From assembly GCA_963169105.1 (NCBI GenBank), contig OY720636.1, positions 150,842,500-150,906,499 of the forward strand: DNA of 64,000 nucleotides, written 5' to 3'. This document shows positions 50,161 through 61,600 of the stretch, in pieces (positions within the stretch are counted from its first letter, which is position 1; each line of letters begins with the position of its first letter). The position numbers and the translations under genes were made by a program. Under the pieces are notes generated by a model. The model saw only the letters and a program-made list of their open reading frames with translations, did not search any database and was not told the origin of the DNA. The stretch is from Ceriagrion tenellum (Eukaryota > Arthropoda > Insecta > Odonata > Coenagrionidae).

Positions 50161-50303
50161 CTTGAGGTTGAATGAACTCGATCATCGTCTGAGGTGTCTG
50201 AACACGGTGCCGGCCCTGGCCTTTTAATCAACTGAAGTCCAGAAGTATCAGGCCTGCCAAACAAACTAGTCAGAATTGGGAAGACATCTTTTTTTAAAGA
50301 TTG
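50161..50303 (-). CDS. Unknown protein, predicted internal exon
   Basis: 47 codons plus two bases starting after a CATGATTCAG acceptor: QSLKKDVFPILTSLFGRPD, then LQLIKRPGPAP and a Ser/Asp-rich CSDTSDDDRVHSTSR end. The donor AAG/GTTGTC gives the correct phase for the exon at 48866-48827. No domain recognised. Confidence 0.42.
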
Positions 50304-50363
50304 CTGAATCATGAAAACGAAGAAATTGAGCATAAGCAGAGCATAAAATATCAAAGTGATCAC

Positions 50364-50547
50364 CCATTCTGTAACATCTGTGACATCTGTAAAACATCTG
50401 TGAAGTCTGCTCCATCTGATGAGACGTCTGTAGTTACTATGGGTTCTGACGATACTGTACTAAGAGCGAACAACACCCTGTCCTTGGCAGTTTGGTCCAT
50501 ATTCTTCAGGGTGGCGTTCCTAGATGCCTTTGCGCCGCCTTTAGTTA
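50364..50547 (-). CDS. Unknown protein, predicted internal exon (edges unsure)
   Basis: Open frame TKGGAKASRNATLKNMDQTA, KDRVLFALSTVSSEP, then TDVSSDGADFTDVLQMSQ. A TTTTGGTCTGCAG acceptor gives the left edge used here; an alternative acceptor (CTAG at 50520) gives the right phase from the first exon. The right end at GG/GTGATC does not give the phase needed by the next exon, so either another donor is used or the copy has an indel. Confidence 0.35.
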
Positions 50548-50699
50548 CTGCAGACCAAAAGCATAAGTAAGAATCAACTTCAAAAAAATTTTCCAAAAGA
50601 TTTTAAAAAAATGAAAACAAACTTGTCAACATTGAAATCCACACACATAACTCCAAGGCCTTCGATTAGTCCTTTGTAGAACACAATCTCCGTTTTTAC

Positions 50700-50863
50700 T
50701 CCAGGTATTTGGTTTTAATTTTATGAATGGTCCCTGGGCAAAAATTAACTAATGACCTAGGCGCAAAGTTTTTCACATATTTCACTTTCACTATCTCCCT
50801 TTCTTTGTCACCATATCCTACAGCAGCAAACAACTCGCGATAATTTTTGTTGGTGGTATCCAT
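50700..50863 (-). CDS. Unknown protein, predicted first exon
   Basis: Begins ATG in a good initiation context (GAA before, G after): MDTTNKNYRELFAAVGYGDK, EREIVKVKYVKNFAPRSLVN, FCPGTIHKIKTKYLE, then a GTAAAA donor overlapping a stop. The composition is lysine-rich and helix-like, as in small DNA-binding domains, but I match it to no family. Read without splicing it is a 55-codon ORF. Confidence 0.42.
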
Positions 50864-50994
50864 TTCTACAAATTCATAGTATTAGTAGAAATACACGCAA
50901 TGACGGAGAAAAAGCGGAGAGCGACTGTTGTAGATGTGTGTTTGGTTGCTAAGATGTTTGTTTGAAGAATGAGCATTACAACATAATTAACGAA

Positions 50995-51236
50995 GTGCGG
51001 TTCAATCTGGGAGTGGCGAGGGAGCGTCCGGTAAGCAGATGTGTCGACAGTTGCGGAGTGCTCCGGCAGTGTTCCGCGAGCGGTCAAGGAGCGTTTCAAC
51101 CCGGTAGTGGCGAGGAGCGACAGGTAATCCGAAGTGTCGACAGTCGTATAGTGCTCGGGGAGCTGCCGTGGAACGTCCACATTCTGCTCAACGCTCCCAG
51201 CATACTCCCGCAACACTTCCAGCACACTCCGCCGAA
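50995..51236. repeat. GGAGCG-rich right subterminal zone
   Basis: Motifs GGGAGCGTCC, AAGGAGCGTTT, GAGGAGCGAC and complements ACGCTCCCAG, ACACTCCGCC. GTGTCGACAG occurs twice about 100 bp apart (51032 and 51140). Confidence 0.6.
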
Positions 51237-51258
51237 CGCTCCCTTTTCCACTGGGCGG
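51237..51258 (-). repeat. Right terminal inverted repeat
   Basis: On the minus strand reads CCGCCCAG, then TGGAAAA, then GGGAGCG inward. It differs from the left end at three or four positions. Confidence 0.6.
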
Positions 51259-51936
51259 TCGGAGTGACCGCCATCCTGTCCGTTCCTCTCGACCCCGCGA
51301 TGGAACGGGGGTGAATGGGTCCCCGCTCGCAAGGGGGGGAAGGGTGCTTGGTAGAGTGGGGTGGCGGTGGGGGAATGGGGCGGGTGGGAGGAAGGGAGGA
51401 GGACCGGAGAAAGAGGTCGCCGGAGAGAAGATACAACTTCGAGAGAGTTGGGATATTGAAAACGGTTTCCAAAGTGCTTGGGGTTTGCCGACCTTCTCGT
51501 GTGGATTTTTTCCCCCTTCCTCGTACTTCCTCCCCCTCAACCCATCTCTAACCCCTTCAATCCCTCCACTCGCCCCTTTCCACCCCCCACCCCCCTCGTC
51601 CTTTCCCGCCCCACGGAACAGCAAAGTGGGTCGCAGTGGACGGTTTGCCTTTCATGAACTTTAAGTCGGACGCGGTCGGAAGGGAGGCGAGGCCACCCAC
51701 GCCCAATTCTCTCCACCCTTCGGATTTCCATTCCTATTCTTCCTCTCCCACCCCCCCCCACCAGCGCCTCCCACCCTTCCCTGAACCATCCCCCCTTCAC
51801 TGCTCACCACGCCCTCGAATCTGTATCGGTATCGCATGCTTGTGCGGGCGCCTGCCTTTGGGTGCACGTGAGTGTGTGTGCCTTGAATCTTTTGAGGATA
51901 CCTCGTCATACTCCTCTTCTTCTTCCCAGAAATCTC

Positions 51937-51938
<2 letters not shown>
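51259..51938. other. No gene seen; GC-rich
   Basis: G- and C-rich text with overlapping frames on both strands, including part of a 252-codon minus-strand one. Composition rather than coding explains them. Confidence 0.4.

Positions 51939-51988
<50 letters not shown>
51939..51988. repeat. (TC)n microsatellite
   Basis: Pure TC dinucleotide run of 50 bases in a longer CT-rich tract. It produces spurious Leu-Ser and Arg-Glu repeat frames on the two strands. Confidence 0.97.
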
Positions 51989-51991
<3 letters not shown>

Positions 51992-54900
51992 CTCACTCTT
52001 TCTCTCTCCTTCCCTCTCATCCCGGCATTGAATGGTGGCGATAAATGTGAGCGGGGTGGAAAGTGGTTGAGTCGGTGACGTATGGAAATGACCTAATGTT
52101 AGTTTGCCAGTCATCCAAGGTCGAGGGCATAATTGGAGTTCGGTGAAAGGTATGAGAATTAAAGTTGTCTCTGAAAGACAAGGGTAATGAACTTTTGTGG
52201 TGGTATGAAGGCGGGTATGAATATAAGGCGTAAAATAGAGCGATCTTATTAGACGGTTTAGGCACGCGAGCAGTGGGTTACATGTGAGGGGATTGCCATT
52301 TGGTGATGTAGGAATATCAGGTGGGAAATTGATCGAGCGAGGAAGGCATTTTGAAGGAGAGGGGGAAACTGATAAGTGAGACGTTGAAAAAACACGTTAA
52401 AAGAAGACTGGCGAAAGCTCAATTAACGAAGCTGGTCACTCTGTATGTCGGAAATTGGCTCATTTGGAGAAGAGAATGTGCTCGGAGTGGAGGCATTCGA
52501 GATGCGAATTTGGAGAGAAATGGCGAGGGTGAGCTAGACAGAGAAGGAGACAAACGGAAAAGTGTGGGAGGGGAACGGAAGTCAGTGGCGACGATTCCGA
52601 GAAGCCGGGGGGAATGGATTTCTTTGAGATGCGAGCGCTTGTCGAATCGAGGGATTTCGAATGGAGAGCGATTTGAGAGTGTGGGGAAGGAGGGCGAGGA
52701 AGAGGATGAGGATATTGGGCGACATTAAGAGGGGAGGTCTTCAACAACTACATGGGCATTTGATAACAAGCAAATAATTAGCAAGCAGATGAAAACTAGT
52801 TCCAGGAATTATAACTGAAACTAGGTTAACTGAATGGTACTTTTTACAGATAAATTTTCTCTATTTAATTATAAATATTTTCTCTCGTCTTTTACCCTCC
52901 CTGGTGGGGCTATTAATGCCACATTTGACCCATGTACGATGATCCATGAATGATTTTTGGGTGTGCTGTTACAGCTACCATTATAAATTGTTACCAATAA
53001 ATATCTAAACCATATTTCACAATATGCACTAAATATTTGATTTCCTGTAGAAATAAGGACTTAAAATAAGATACGAGCTATTTCTCTATCATATATGAAA
53101 GGAATAATGAAAACCTATGAGTATTGAAAGCAAACTGAAAAATATTCGAGGAAAGTAATTTGAATGATTTTGTTTTACAAGTAAGCATGTCTCAGTGACA
53201 ATACAATGCGGACTCAGGGTAATTACTCTCAATGAAATAATGTGACTCGTTATTATTTAGCCTCGTGCTATAATTGGATATAGGCCTTAGGGTGATGCCT
53301 GAAGTCTACTCCTCATGATAGTGTCATTCCGGACGTTCGTCTAGTTCAAGATCTTTCTAGATATCATTCCAACATCAATTATTATCCTGAAGGATGGAAA
53401 TAGATCTTCTAAAAAAATGGTTGAAGTGCCCTTTCGAATGGAATCATAAGTTCATTCTTGAGGTAAAATTCACCTTTATATGCAAATCTGCATCCTTTAG
53501 GGTGTTTATTGATTTAGTTTGTAGAAAACATGTATCGCAGTTATTTCTTTATTTTCTTTCACAAATACCTCAGAAAATGGTTGATATTTACGGTAGGCAT
53601 TCCCTGCGTAAAATGGTGAGGTTTAAAATACTCAAATGAGACAAGTTCAACTCTTCAATGAAAAGCTGGAACTCGAATTTATAGATGGACCGTTTCCATT
53701 AATTCACCACTCTCTCCCAATTAGCGTCCGGCGCTCTTCGACCAAGGGCCGATTGCCCTGCCGAAGAAATTTCGAGGCTGGATGTTCATGACCTCCCCTG
53801 GAACTTTCATTTCTCATCTCAAGTGTTATTGAGGCCTCATATTTTTCTTCGACAATACTCTTGATCCACCTCTTGTATTTCCTGTTGCGTCCCAACTCAC
53901 GAACCGTATGTCTCGCGGCCCACGACGCTGCTCCGCGGAAAAGTTTATCCCCTTTCTGTGTGGGTTTTTCCTCCATTCCCCAGGGCTTTTGTTATTAGCA
54001 GTTGGCAAACTTTTCTCTCGCCGGGGCACGCTCACCCGTGATCTTCTTCTGCAAAGGGGGGGTGGGGGGCCCCTGGCGACTGCCGCCCCTCGGGGATGTG
54101 TGGCGCCATCTCAAGAATGAGCAAGTAGCGGATTATTACTCACCCATTCGAGAACCGGGCGATCCCCCACTGGCCCCATCCCCTCCCATAAAATCCTCCC
54201 CCACCCCTCCTCACCAACCAACCCGCCTCCATCTCCTCCAGCGCTCTTAGTAGAGTGCACACTCCCTTCCTTATTCTCCGGCCAAAGTATCGCCGCGCAT
54301 CCAGTGCGCGGGGCCAGAAAAAGTTTCCCATGAAAGATACTTTGGGAACTCCGTCCAAAATAAAATGGCAGAATGTCCCTCCCGTGGGGTTTATCGGGCG
54401 AGGCGACGGGGGGCGCTCAGGCCGAGACATTTCTTGCCTCTTCCTCCTCCTCCCGGAAAAATGCCGCGGAATACCCCGTCCCGGTGGCTGCCGCGGGCGG
54501 CGCCCACCTCCCCCCTCTATGTATCCCCGCCGGAGCGCATATTCTGCATCTTTCCGGTCCAGCGGGTATAAGGGTCGCCCCAAAGTCTCTCTCTTTCTCT
54601 GCGAGGGAGCTTTGCTTCCCTCGGATTTTTATCGTGCTGACCCATGTTGCGGGCGACTGACGGCCCATCCCGCCTCCGAGAGCCGAACCCACCTTCTCTC
54701 GCTCGGAGGGAGCCATGTATACGAACAACGCCGCTCACTTACTCAACATATCGTGCAATCGTGACCATTGGGTCGCGCAATTTGCCACTGAGGATAGTAT
54801 TCCGATCATCGACTGCATCTCCAGAGCTAATGGAAATGACCAATAAGAGAAATATTGCCCCAGTGATCGGTTAATATGAAAATTCCTTATTTCCACGTAC

Positions 54901-57900
54901 TACTGGTGACTGGATGGAAATTATTGGACTCTTATTATAGAAATTATATCTCATCTAATGCAAAAAATGTTTGCAATAAACTTACCGTCACTCATCTGAA
55001 AATTTTTAAAAATGAACTGCTAATGATACCTTCTGAGAGTAAATTAATCGTGAATTGGTGAGCGCGCAGATGGATTTGTTGGTGAGAAAGGTGGAATGGA
55101 GCAATCCAGAGAGAGAGAGAGTGAGAGAGAAGGTGGGTGGGGGTCGGTAGGGGGCCGGGGGATCGCGATTCCTCAGTGGCGATGGAACCCCCCCCCCCAA
55201 ATTCCCTTCATGCCGCGGCTGGACAAGAGCGTTGCAGTGCGAAAAGATTCTCTAAAGCATATGTCATGTGCGTAACTGCATACCACATAATTTGTGAGAC
55301 CGCAGTTACTGGAAGCTTAGTTTTGATTGAAGTGCGGGATTTAACGGGTCACGGGATTTGATTCATTTCCTGGGGCAAAAACTGCCCCCATCGGCATCAT
55401 TTCTTCGCCCTCATTGTGGTCATTTTGGTCTCGGTCGTTGGGAAATGCGGCGCGTGTGATTTCACTTCCGTTTCAATGAGAGCACGAATATTTTTCTGCA
55501 TCTTTCTCTTTCTGTACTCCAATCAGACTCCGTAATTCGATCAACAAAGTCGTGCAAATGGTTTCGGCCGGTTTTTGAACTAAGTTGATAAGAGCACGAA
55601 GATCATTGGCTCATTTTTTTGTGTATCCTGAATATATTCATGTGCAATATCAAGGAAGGCGATGTTTATTTTTTTCCACAAATAGTTTCCCAAGTGGCTA
55701 CTAACGCTTTGAATGCGATCCTTAATTTGTCTATATATCGGGCTAATTACCCACTAGAAGAGGCTGCAAATGGGTTTATGTTTTTCCTCGAGTGGGATTC
55801 ACTTAGGCATGGGGTATCTTTCATGAAACCACTTCCAAGCAGCCAAATTTGGTCAAAGTTAGTGGTTAAATATGACGAATGAAATCATTTGCAAGATGGA
55901 CAGTCAAAAATTGACCCGTTCCCATGGAACTATACTACTTATATCTGCTGCGTTTTGCTTCGAGATTGACATTGTTTTACGATTCGACAATCGAATGGCT
56001 GTCGTGGATGTCGCGTGTTCTGCCGCAATGGATACTCCGCAAATGGATTCGGTTAGAATTCCGAAGGGATGCCCTCCTATTCATCCTCTGTGTGTGCTAT
56101 TTACCCCGTCTGCAAGCTACCCATTCGAAACAAATAACTTTCCATCGCCGTCGGAGAGCGATTAATTAAAGCTATAGTATCATTCGAGTGGATGTCACTT
56201 TACCTTTATGAACTCTCATTTGTTTCATAGTTTCACAAATGGCTATTACTGTATTACCCTATATGAATAATGAAATCATATCCAATGGGGCCCGCTCTAA
56301 GGCCATTCGCAGTTTTCTTGATATTAGAGGTAAAGATATTCCATGATATTCGCAGAATATGAATTGCTTCATATTCGGTTTCGCATTACCAGACAAGGTA
56401 CTTGGTATTAAAGCGTGGTTCATTCCTTTTCTGCTGCACAATGGCGTCAATATTATCTTTCTTTCACATTCTACACTCTTATTCCAGTCGATAAAGGTTG
56501 GTAAGAAAAATCACGCACGTCCAGTTGTTAATGGCACTGCTTCTTTCCACCTGACCTGAAACCTGACTGACACTCGCGTTCGGTTTTCTTAAAATATCTG
56601 TAGCACACATTCATCGATCAATTTAGGCGATAAACTCTCATCAATCTATCTTTAATTTGCCTTTAGTTTTGCGTAGTTCTTTTCGAATTGTTTTCTGCAT
56701 GCCTCTTTTTTGTACTCCGGCGATGGCAGCGTCGGAGTTCATCGATGCGAAAGACGTTCGTAGAGAGATTCATCTCAAACACTGCTGCACACCACTCTCC
56801 CGTTTTCTCCGCTCGACCTCCCTCCACGCCCTCCTCTCACCTCTCCCTCTCACTCCTCCCCCTCGTTTCTAAGCCCTCTCCGCGTCACACCAAAGCTCCC
56901 TACATTATCCTGACCGCTTTGAGGTCGCTTCGTTTTCATTCGATCATTTGCATGCATTTCCATAACTATTTCTCTGCCATCTCGTCGATCTTGCGTGCGG
57001 CGACATAGTAAACGCCTTCCCCCCTCGTTTACCACCCTCTCGCGAGAGGCGCTCGTGTCTCTACTGCTCGTCCCCCCCATAACACCCCTCCTCCCCCGCT
57101 CTACCTCCATCCGTTCGAAAGACGTTCGAGCTGCGGCGTCGACACTCGTGTAAACGGAGATCGCCCTCTTGGCAGCATAAAGCGTGCGCTACCCCACTTC
57201 CAATCCCCTCCTCCTCCCTCCTCCCCCTCCCTAATTCCCTCCTCTTCCTCTTCTCCTTACATACCATCTCCTCCACGGGCTTCTGATGGAATGAGAGCGA
57301 GCGGATGAAGAGGATTTGGAAAATGATAATTTTATTTGTCTGAAGATTGAGTCGTAATACACACCGATTCCCAAATGGCAATCGTTTCCGGCAAGGTGTC
57401 TCATTGAGGCGGCGGGCAGTCCCGGTTTCCAACTAAACTGGGCGAAATAAATAGTAAGGCATTTTTTTCATTGAAATGTGAGAGTTGTCGTCTGTGGCCG
57501 TGGTCAAATGCGTTCTTAATTAGAGGAATTGTTGACTAAAATACGCTTGTATTTCCGGAATTTCGTCATTTTCAACGCAACGGGTGCTGTACTATTTATT
57601 CATTAAAGAGGTAGTTTTCCATTGAATTTGTTTTGGCAATTCTTGGATTGGATTTCATCGAATTTTATCCCATGCGCTAATAAGTTTGCGCACAGTTTTT
57701 GCTCTGGCCTCAACTTCCTGTATAATGTTTCAAATGAAAACTTTCGTGAGAGGATACATTTAGCCTTTATTTTTACCTTTTCCGCTTTGAGATAAAATTG
57801 AAATCATGTGTAGAGACCAAACTTTGGCGGGAAAAATCTGTTCTCATTTTGGTTCTAAAGCTAGTTTTCAACTAAGAACAACGGAATATTGGATATATTA

Positions 57901-58276
57901 AGTTGAAAAAATAATAGCTTTATGAGAACTAAATGAAGAGTTAAGCTTTATTCAGATAATAATATGTAGCATACGTTTTCTCATCTTATCGCAGGATGCT
58001 TTCCGGCAGATAAAATTTAACTGTTTGCAATCCATCGCACTGTGAGATATTAAAATGCGCCCATAGCAAAAAATAGTATATGGGTGCGTATATTTTTCAA
58101 GATATTGAACGCGAGGTGGTGGACTTACATTGAAGAAAAGATGTTGGGAATCTCAGCAAATATTTTTTGTGGGCGAACTGACGCGCGGTCACTGAAATTA
58201 AAACGGCGGGGATCTCAGGTTCGTTTGATGCAGTGGGACAGCAGGTCTTTTCATATTGCGGTTACGTGAAAGGGAT
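51989..58276. other. No gene seen; several CpG-rich patches
   Basis: Over 6 kb with no recognised coding family, RNA gene or interspersed repeat. 52.2-52.7 kb is purine-rich. 53.9-54.7 and 56.7-57.3 kb are GC- and CpG-rich with long frames on both strands (up to 169 codons) of skewed composition. 52.75-53.65 and 57.4-58.2 kb are AT-rich. The CpG patches could be promoters of unseen genes, but no exon with a recognisable product is present. Confidence 0.35.
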
Positions 58277-58585
58277 GGATTGGATATTTGGGGAGACGAC
58301 CGACAGCTAAGTGGAAAGGGGTTATAGCACCGTAGGGGATAGGTAAGGGAGGAAGGGTGGATAGAAACCCGGCGTTGGCATTAGCCTGCTCTTAACGAAA
58401 GGCGCCAAGGGGACCACGGCTTAACGTCTTATCCAACAGACGGAGTACTCTACTTGAAGTGCCCTCCACAAGACACTCAAGTAGGGATCAGGTTTCCTCT
58501 GAAAAACATCCGCCTCTGCAGGGATTTAAACCCTGGCCGCTGGTGTGGTAGGCGAGTACTCTAGCCACCACACCAACCCGATCCC
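58277..58585 (-). mobile_element. tRNA-derived SINE, copy 4
   Basis: Inverse copy of the five-copy family. The minus strand starts GGGATCGGGTTGGTGTGG at 58585 and ends in ATATCCAATCCAT. The B box is mutated (GGTTTAAATCC). Flanks show no convincing duplication, so this copy is older or its ends have changed. Confidence 0.88.
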
Positions 58586-59079
58586 ATGCGTAATGGAATT
58601 CAGTATTACAGTTGTGTCATGATTTTAGTGTTGTGATGTGTTTTAGTGTTGCTACTCACGCATGGCGATAAGAATGTATTCATCGGATTCGGACTTAAGA
58701 GCGCTTCTTCAATTGCTTATCATCGCAAGTCAAGTCGTTTACCCCCCAAACGTTTGGCGTGGTCGTGCGAGAATCAACTGACGCTGAAAATTTTGATTTT
58801 ACATATGTACCTTGACGGTAGCTCTTATATTCCAGTAAAGACTGCCGAAACGTCGGTATTTTAAATTTGGAAAAAAGCGTGCCACGGCAAATGGACTATT
58901 CGGTTTGATCTGGCTTTTTTTGTCCGGTCCATGGCTGCACCAGGCGACTATTGGGTGGATGTTTAAGTGATTTGAGCGTTACTGTTTTAGAAACGTTCAG
59001 CTTCTGGGTTCCGTAGAAGTCCACAGTTAGGGAATATCTGTGACAGAAGTGGTATTGAATGGTGTGGAAATAATATCCT
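58586..59079. other. No gene seen
   Basis: Unique-looking sequence between SINE copy 4 and a LINE fragment. Confidence 0.4.
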
Positions 59080-59400
59080 TGGATTAATCACATTCATCAT
59101 CATGAGTTGTCTACTTTCCCAGGTCCTTGGTGCCATCTGCCATCTGCTTGGTGCCACTCTCTCTGCCCTCTGTTCTCCTCTTCCATTCTCTGTAACTCCC
59201 TCCATCCTTCAGGTCTTCAATCATCTTTCTTTTCTTCCTTCCTCTTTTGCGGTTTCCATCCACCATTCCTTCCAGCACATATCGTGACATATATTTCCTT
59301 CTCAGTGCATGTGCCATCCAGCTCTTCTTCCTATCTTCAATGGTCTTTAAGAGCTTTCTTCCTTATTTTATTCTCTCCAACACCTCTTCATTCCTAACCC
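59080..59400 (-). pseudogene. LINE C-terminal fragment
   Basis: Minus strand reads RNEEVLERIK, KLLKTIEDRKKSWMAHALRR, YVLEGMVDGNRKRGRKKRKM and IEDLKDGGSYREWKRRTEGR. This is the terminal part of the same type of endonuclease-reverse transcriptase LINE as at 20.5 and 47.1 kb (pattern: NEEVL, W.GH.LR, EG...GKR.RGR). One frame break lies before KLLKT. No catalytic domain. Confidence 0.85.
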
Positions 59401-59734
59401 TATCAGACCACTTGAATCACAATAGGCTGTTGAAATTATGAGATGAATGGGGCTAAGTGTGGCTCCATGACCCCTACGCTGCTTTTCCTAATTCATGTCT
59501 ATTTAATGGCTAGGTAAAGTAGATGAGTTGGAAGAAATCAAAAGGTGTAGGTGCAAAATGTGTCATCGCGAGAGGAAGTGATCACGAAGTTGACACGCAC
59601 TCCTCGCCTTTGTCCTCTGCATCTAATAGTGGCTTGGCCCAAAGATCGCGGCGGGAACACCACACGTAGGGGTGGACAGACGTAGAAATGGGACGGATGT
59701 TTAAAGGTCGCGAACGGCCTCAGTTCCATGGATG
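59401..59734. other. No gene seen
   Basis: Short unique stretch between two LINE fragments in opposite orientation. Confidence 0.4.
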
Positions 59735-60213
59735 GATCTGGTCAAATAGATTTGACCAAAAACATTAATAAAATATAAAGGAAAGCAGTACGCTTCGTTA
59801 CAAACTGCTACGAGCGTACATATAGTGTCTCACAACTTTTAGAGCAGTTAATATGGGAGCCCCTAGAGTATCGGAGGTTACACGCTAGGCTTAGGTTGCT
59901 TGATAAATTCAGAACTGATATTTTTCAGAGCGACATATAGAATATTATCATGTCACCTCACTACATCTCTAGGTCTGACAGATGCGATAAAATATGAGAG
60001 ATACACAGCCAAACAGATAGATACAAGAACTCGTTCTTTCCGCGAACAATTAGCGACCACAATAAAAATTGAGCTCCACTAAATACACTCCTATAATATA
60101 CGTCAACATTCCATATCCAAAAACTTAAACATTTACGCGGCTGGTGACCTAACATCCTCTGCCACACGCCCATGCGGCGGGTCGCAGGGTTTTATGTAGA
60201 TGAAGATGTAGAG
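59735..60213 (+). pseudogene. CR1/jockey-like LINE 3' end
   Basis: Plus-strand reading: KAVRFVTNCYERTYSVSQLL, EQLIWEPLEYRRLHARLRLL, DKFRTDIFQSDI, then SRSDRCDKI, TDRYKNSFFPRTISD, a stop, and a 3' tail with CCTCTGCCACACGCCCATG, GTCGCAGGG and GTAGATGAAGATGTAG. The coding end matches the C-terminus of the LINE at 15.2-18.7 kb in layout, and the tail matches 22138-22350 and 62099-62239. It is 5'-truncated, with in-frame stops. Confidence 0.92.
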
Positions 60214-61002
60214 TGTTGGGGATGAAGAGTTGTCATTTGCTGCTCTCTTTTGCGATTCCAGAACTGAATTATGCCTTTGAAATAGCATGTGGTCATGAAA
60301 TAGTACGATGCCTTTTCACTATTGGAGGCCTCACCTCAACACCCTTCTACTGTCTCTGCTATATATGGTACATGTGCTGAATCGACAGTTCAAAGGGAAA
60401 ATTGTTGTTCACAAATGAATAATTGCTCATCGTCTTGGGGGAAATTCCCATTTCTGAAATCAAATTTCACTCATAATTAATGATGATTTTAGCTTTGTCA
60501 CTGCACTAAAAGCTAATTCCACTCCATTGAATTTATGTCCTCATTTCTTTACTAATGAAATCGAATGGACTGTTTTCCGCTTCTTGGAATATTTTTCCCT
60601 CGAAAGGCTTTCTTCTCGATGCGGCAAGGAGGCGTGTAAACATGTCAGAGCTTGAAGGAAAGCGGAGGAACGTATTTCGCTCGACTTCTCTCCGAGCAGA
60701 GAATTAGAATATCAAAATTAGGGAAACTGATTGAGTTTGGAAGCGACGACTTCTCTCTCTCTTTGAATAATTTGATTAAATGGCAAGAAAGGAGAAAAAT
60801 CTTGGCACTAATTCATTTGGAGGCTACCGCTTGGTTTTGACGCATTTATCGTCGGGTTTGCGCGTTTCATGGTAAGAGTGCGCCTGGTTCCGACGTATTT
60901 ACCCAGACAAAAACGGCAAAGGCAGGATGAGAATTTAACTTTGATCGTGAACGAGGGTGGAGGATCTTTTGCGGCCTTCAACGCCGCCCGCCGAAGAGTG
61001 GA
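60214..61002. other. No gene seen
   Basis: No coding family. Ends at the target duplication of SINE copy 5. Confidence 0.4.
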
Positions 61003-61300
61003 TTGGATTGAATATGTGGGGAGGCGACCGACGGCTAAGGTCATTTGCGCCATAGGAGATAAGTTAGGGAGGAATGGTGGATAGAAACCCGGATTAGCCT
61101 GCTCTTGACGAAAGGCGCCAAGGGGACCACGGCTTAACGTCTTATCCGACAGACGGAGTACTCTACTTGAAATGCTCTCCACAAGACACTCAAGTAGGGA
61201 TCGGGTTTCCTCTGAAAAACATCCACCTCTTCAGGGATTTGAACCCTGGCCGCCCGTGTGGTGGGCAAGTACTCTAGCCACCACACCAACCCGATCCCCT
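61003..61300 (-). mobile_element. tRNA-derived SINE, copy 5
   Basis: Inverse copy of the family with intact B box (GGTTCAAATCC). A 13-bp target duplication with one mismatch, GCCGAAGAGTGGA (60990-61002) and GCCGAGGAGTGGA (61301-61313), marks both ends. A short deletion removes part of the GCCGACGCCGGG block. Confidence 0.93.
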
Positions 61301-61313
61301 GCCGAGGAGTGGA

Positions 61314-61600
61314 GAAGAGGATTTTCGATGAGGAGCAAGAATGTTGAATGAATGCAATGAATGGGAGTGGGTGGAAAGGGCAGTCCTTTGGGACGAGAGA
61401 TAAGATAGCGAGTGGTGACCAAAAGCGTCGTTTTGGCTTTCTCGTGCGCCTCGCGACCGATCGAGACGTGTAGAGAGTGGGGGGAAGGGTTGGCCCCTTG
61501 GTGCGGGCACCCGCCCTGCTCGCACCGCGTCCGTTGATCATTTGGTGCGGGTGATGCACGCAGAGGAGGCTATTTGGTAATATTCCCGGAATGAGAGCCA
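61314..61600. other. No gene seen
   Basis: GC-richer unique sequence between SINE copy 5 and the mariner end. Confidence 0.4.

Larger units (their letters stand above)
48353..51258. mobile_element. Candidate novel TIR transposon carrying a spliced gene
   Basis: Ends are 22-bp inverted repeats with 18 or 19 matches: left 48353-48374 starts CCGCCCAGGCGAAACG and ends GGGAGCG; right 51237-51258 is the inverse form, CCGCCCAGTGGAAAAG ending GGGAGCG. Inside each end lies a subterminal zone of 250-370 bp (48.36-48.73 and 50.99-51.25 kb) packed with GGAGCG, GGGAGCGTT, GGAGTGTT and their complements; nothing else in the window has this texture. The 2.2-kb AT-richer core holds a probable spliced minus-strand gene. 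Dense subterminal repeats are typical of cut-and-paste DNA transposons. I cannot see a clean target duplication, and the gene has no transposase motif known to me. It could also be a non-autonomous element that captured a host gene, or a host gene with GC-rich flanks. Confidence 0.5.

Noticed and set aside
50866..51624. 252-codon minus-strand open frame
   Set aside because: Crosses from GC-rich low-complexity text through the GGAGCG zone. It is open because of composition. The more likely coding start is the ATG at 50863.
51661..52044. Arg-Glu and Leu-Ser repeat proteins
   Set aside because: Translations of the TC microsatellite on opposite strands.
54140..54764. Frames up to 169 codons in a CpG-rich patch
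   Set aside because: Long overlapping frames on both strands with Arg/Gly/Pro-rich products. Typical of GC-rich noncoding DNA.
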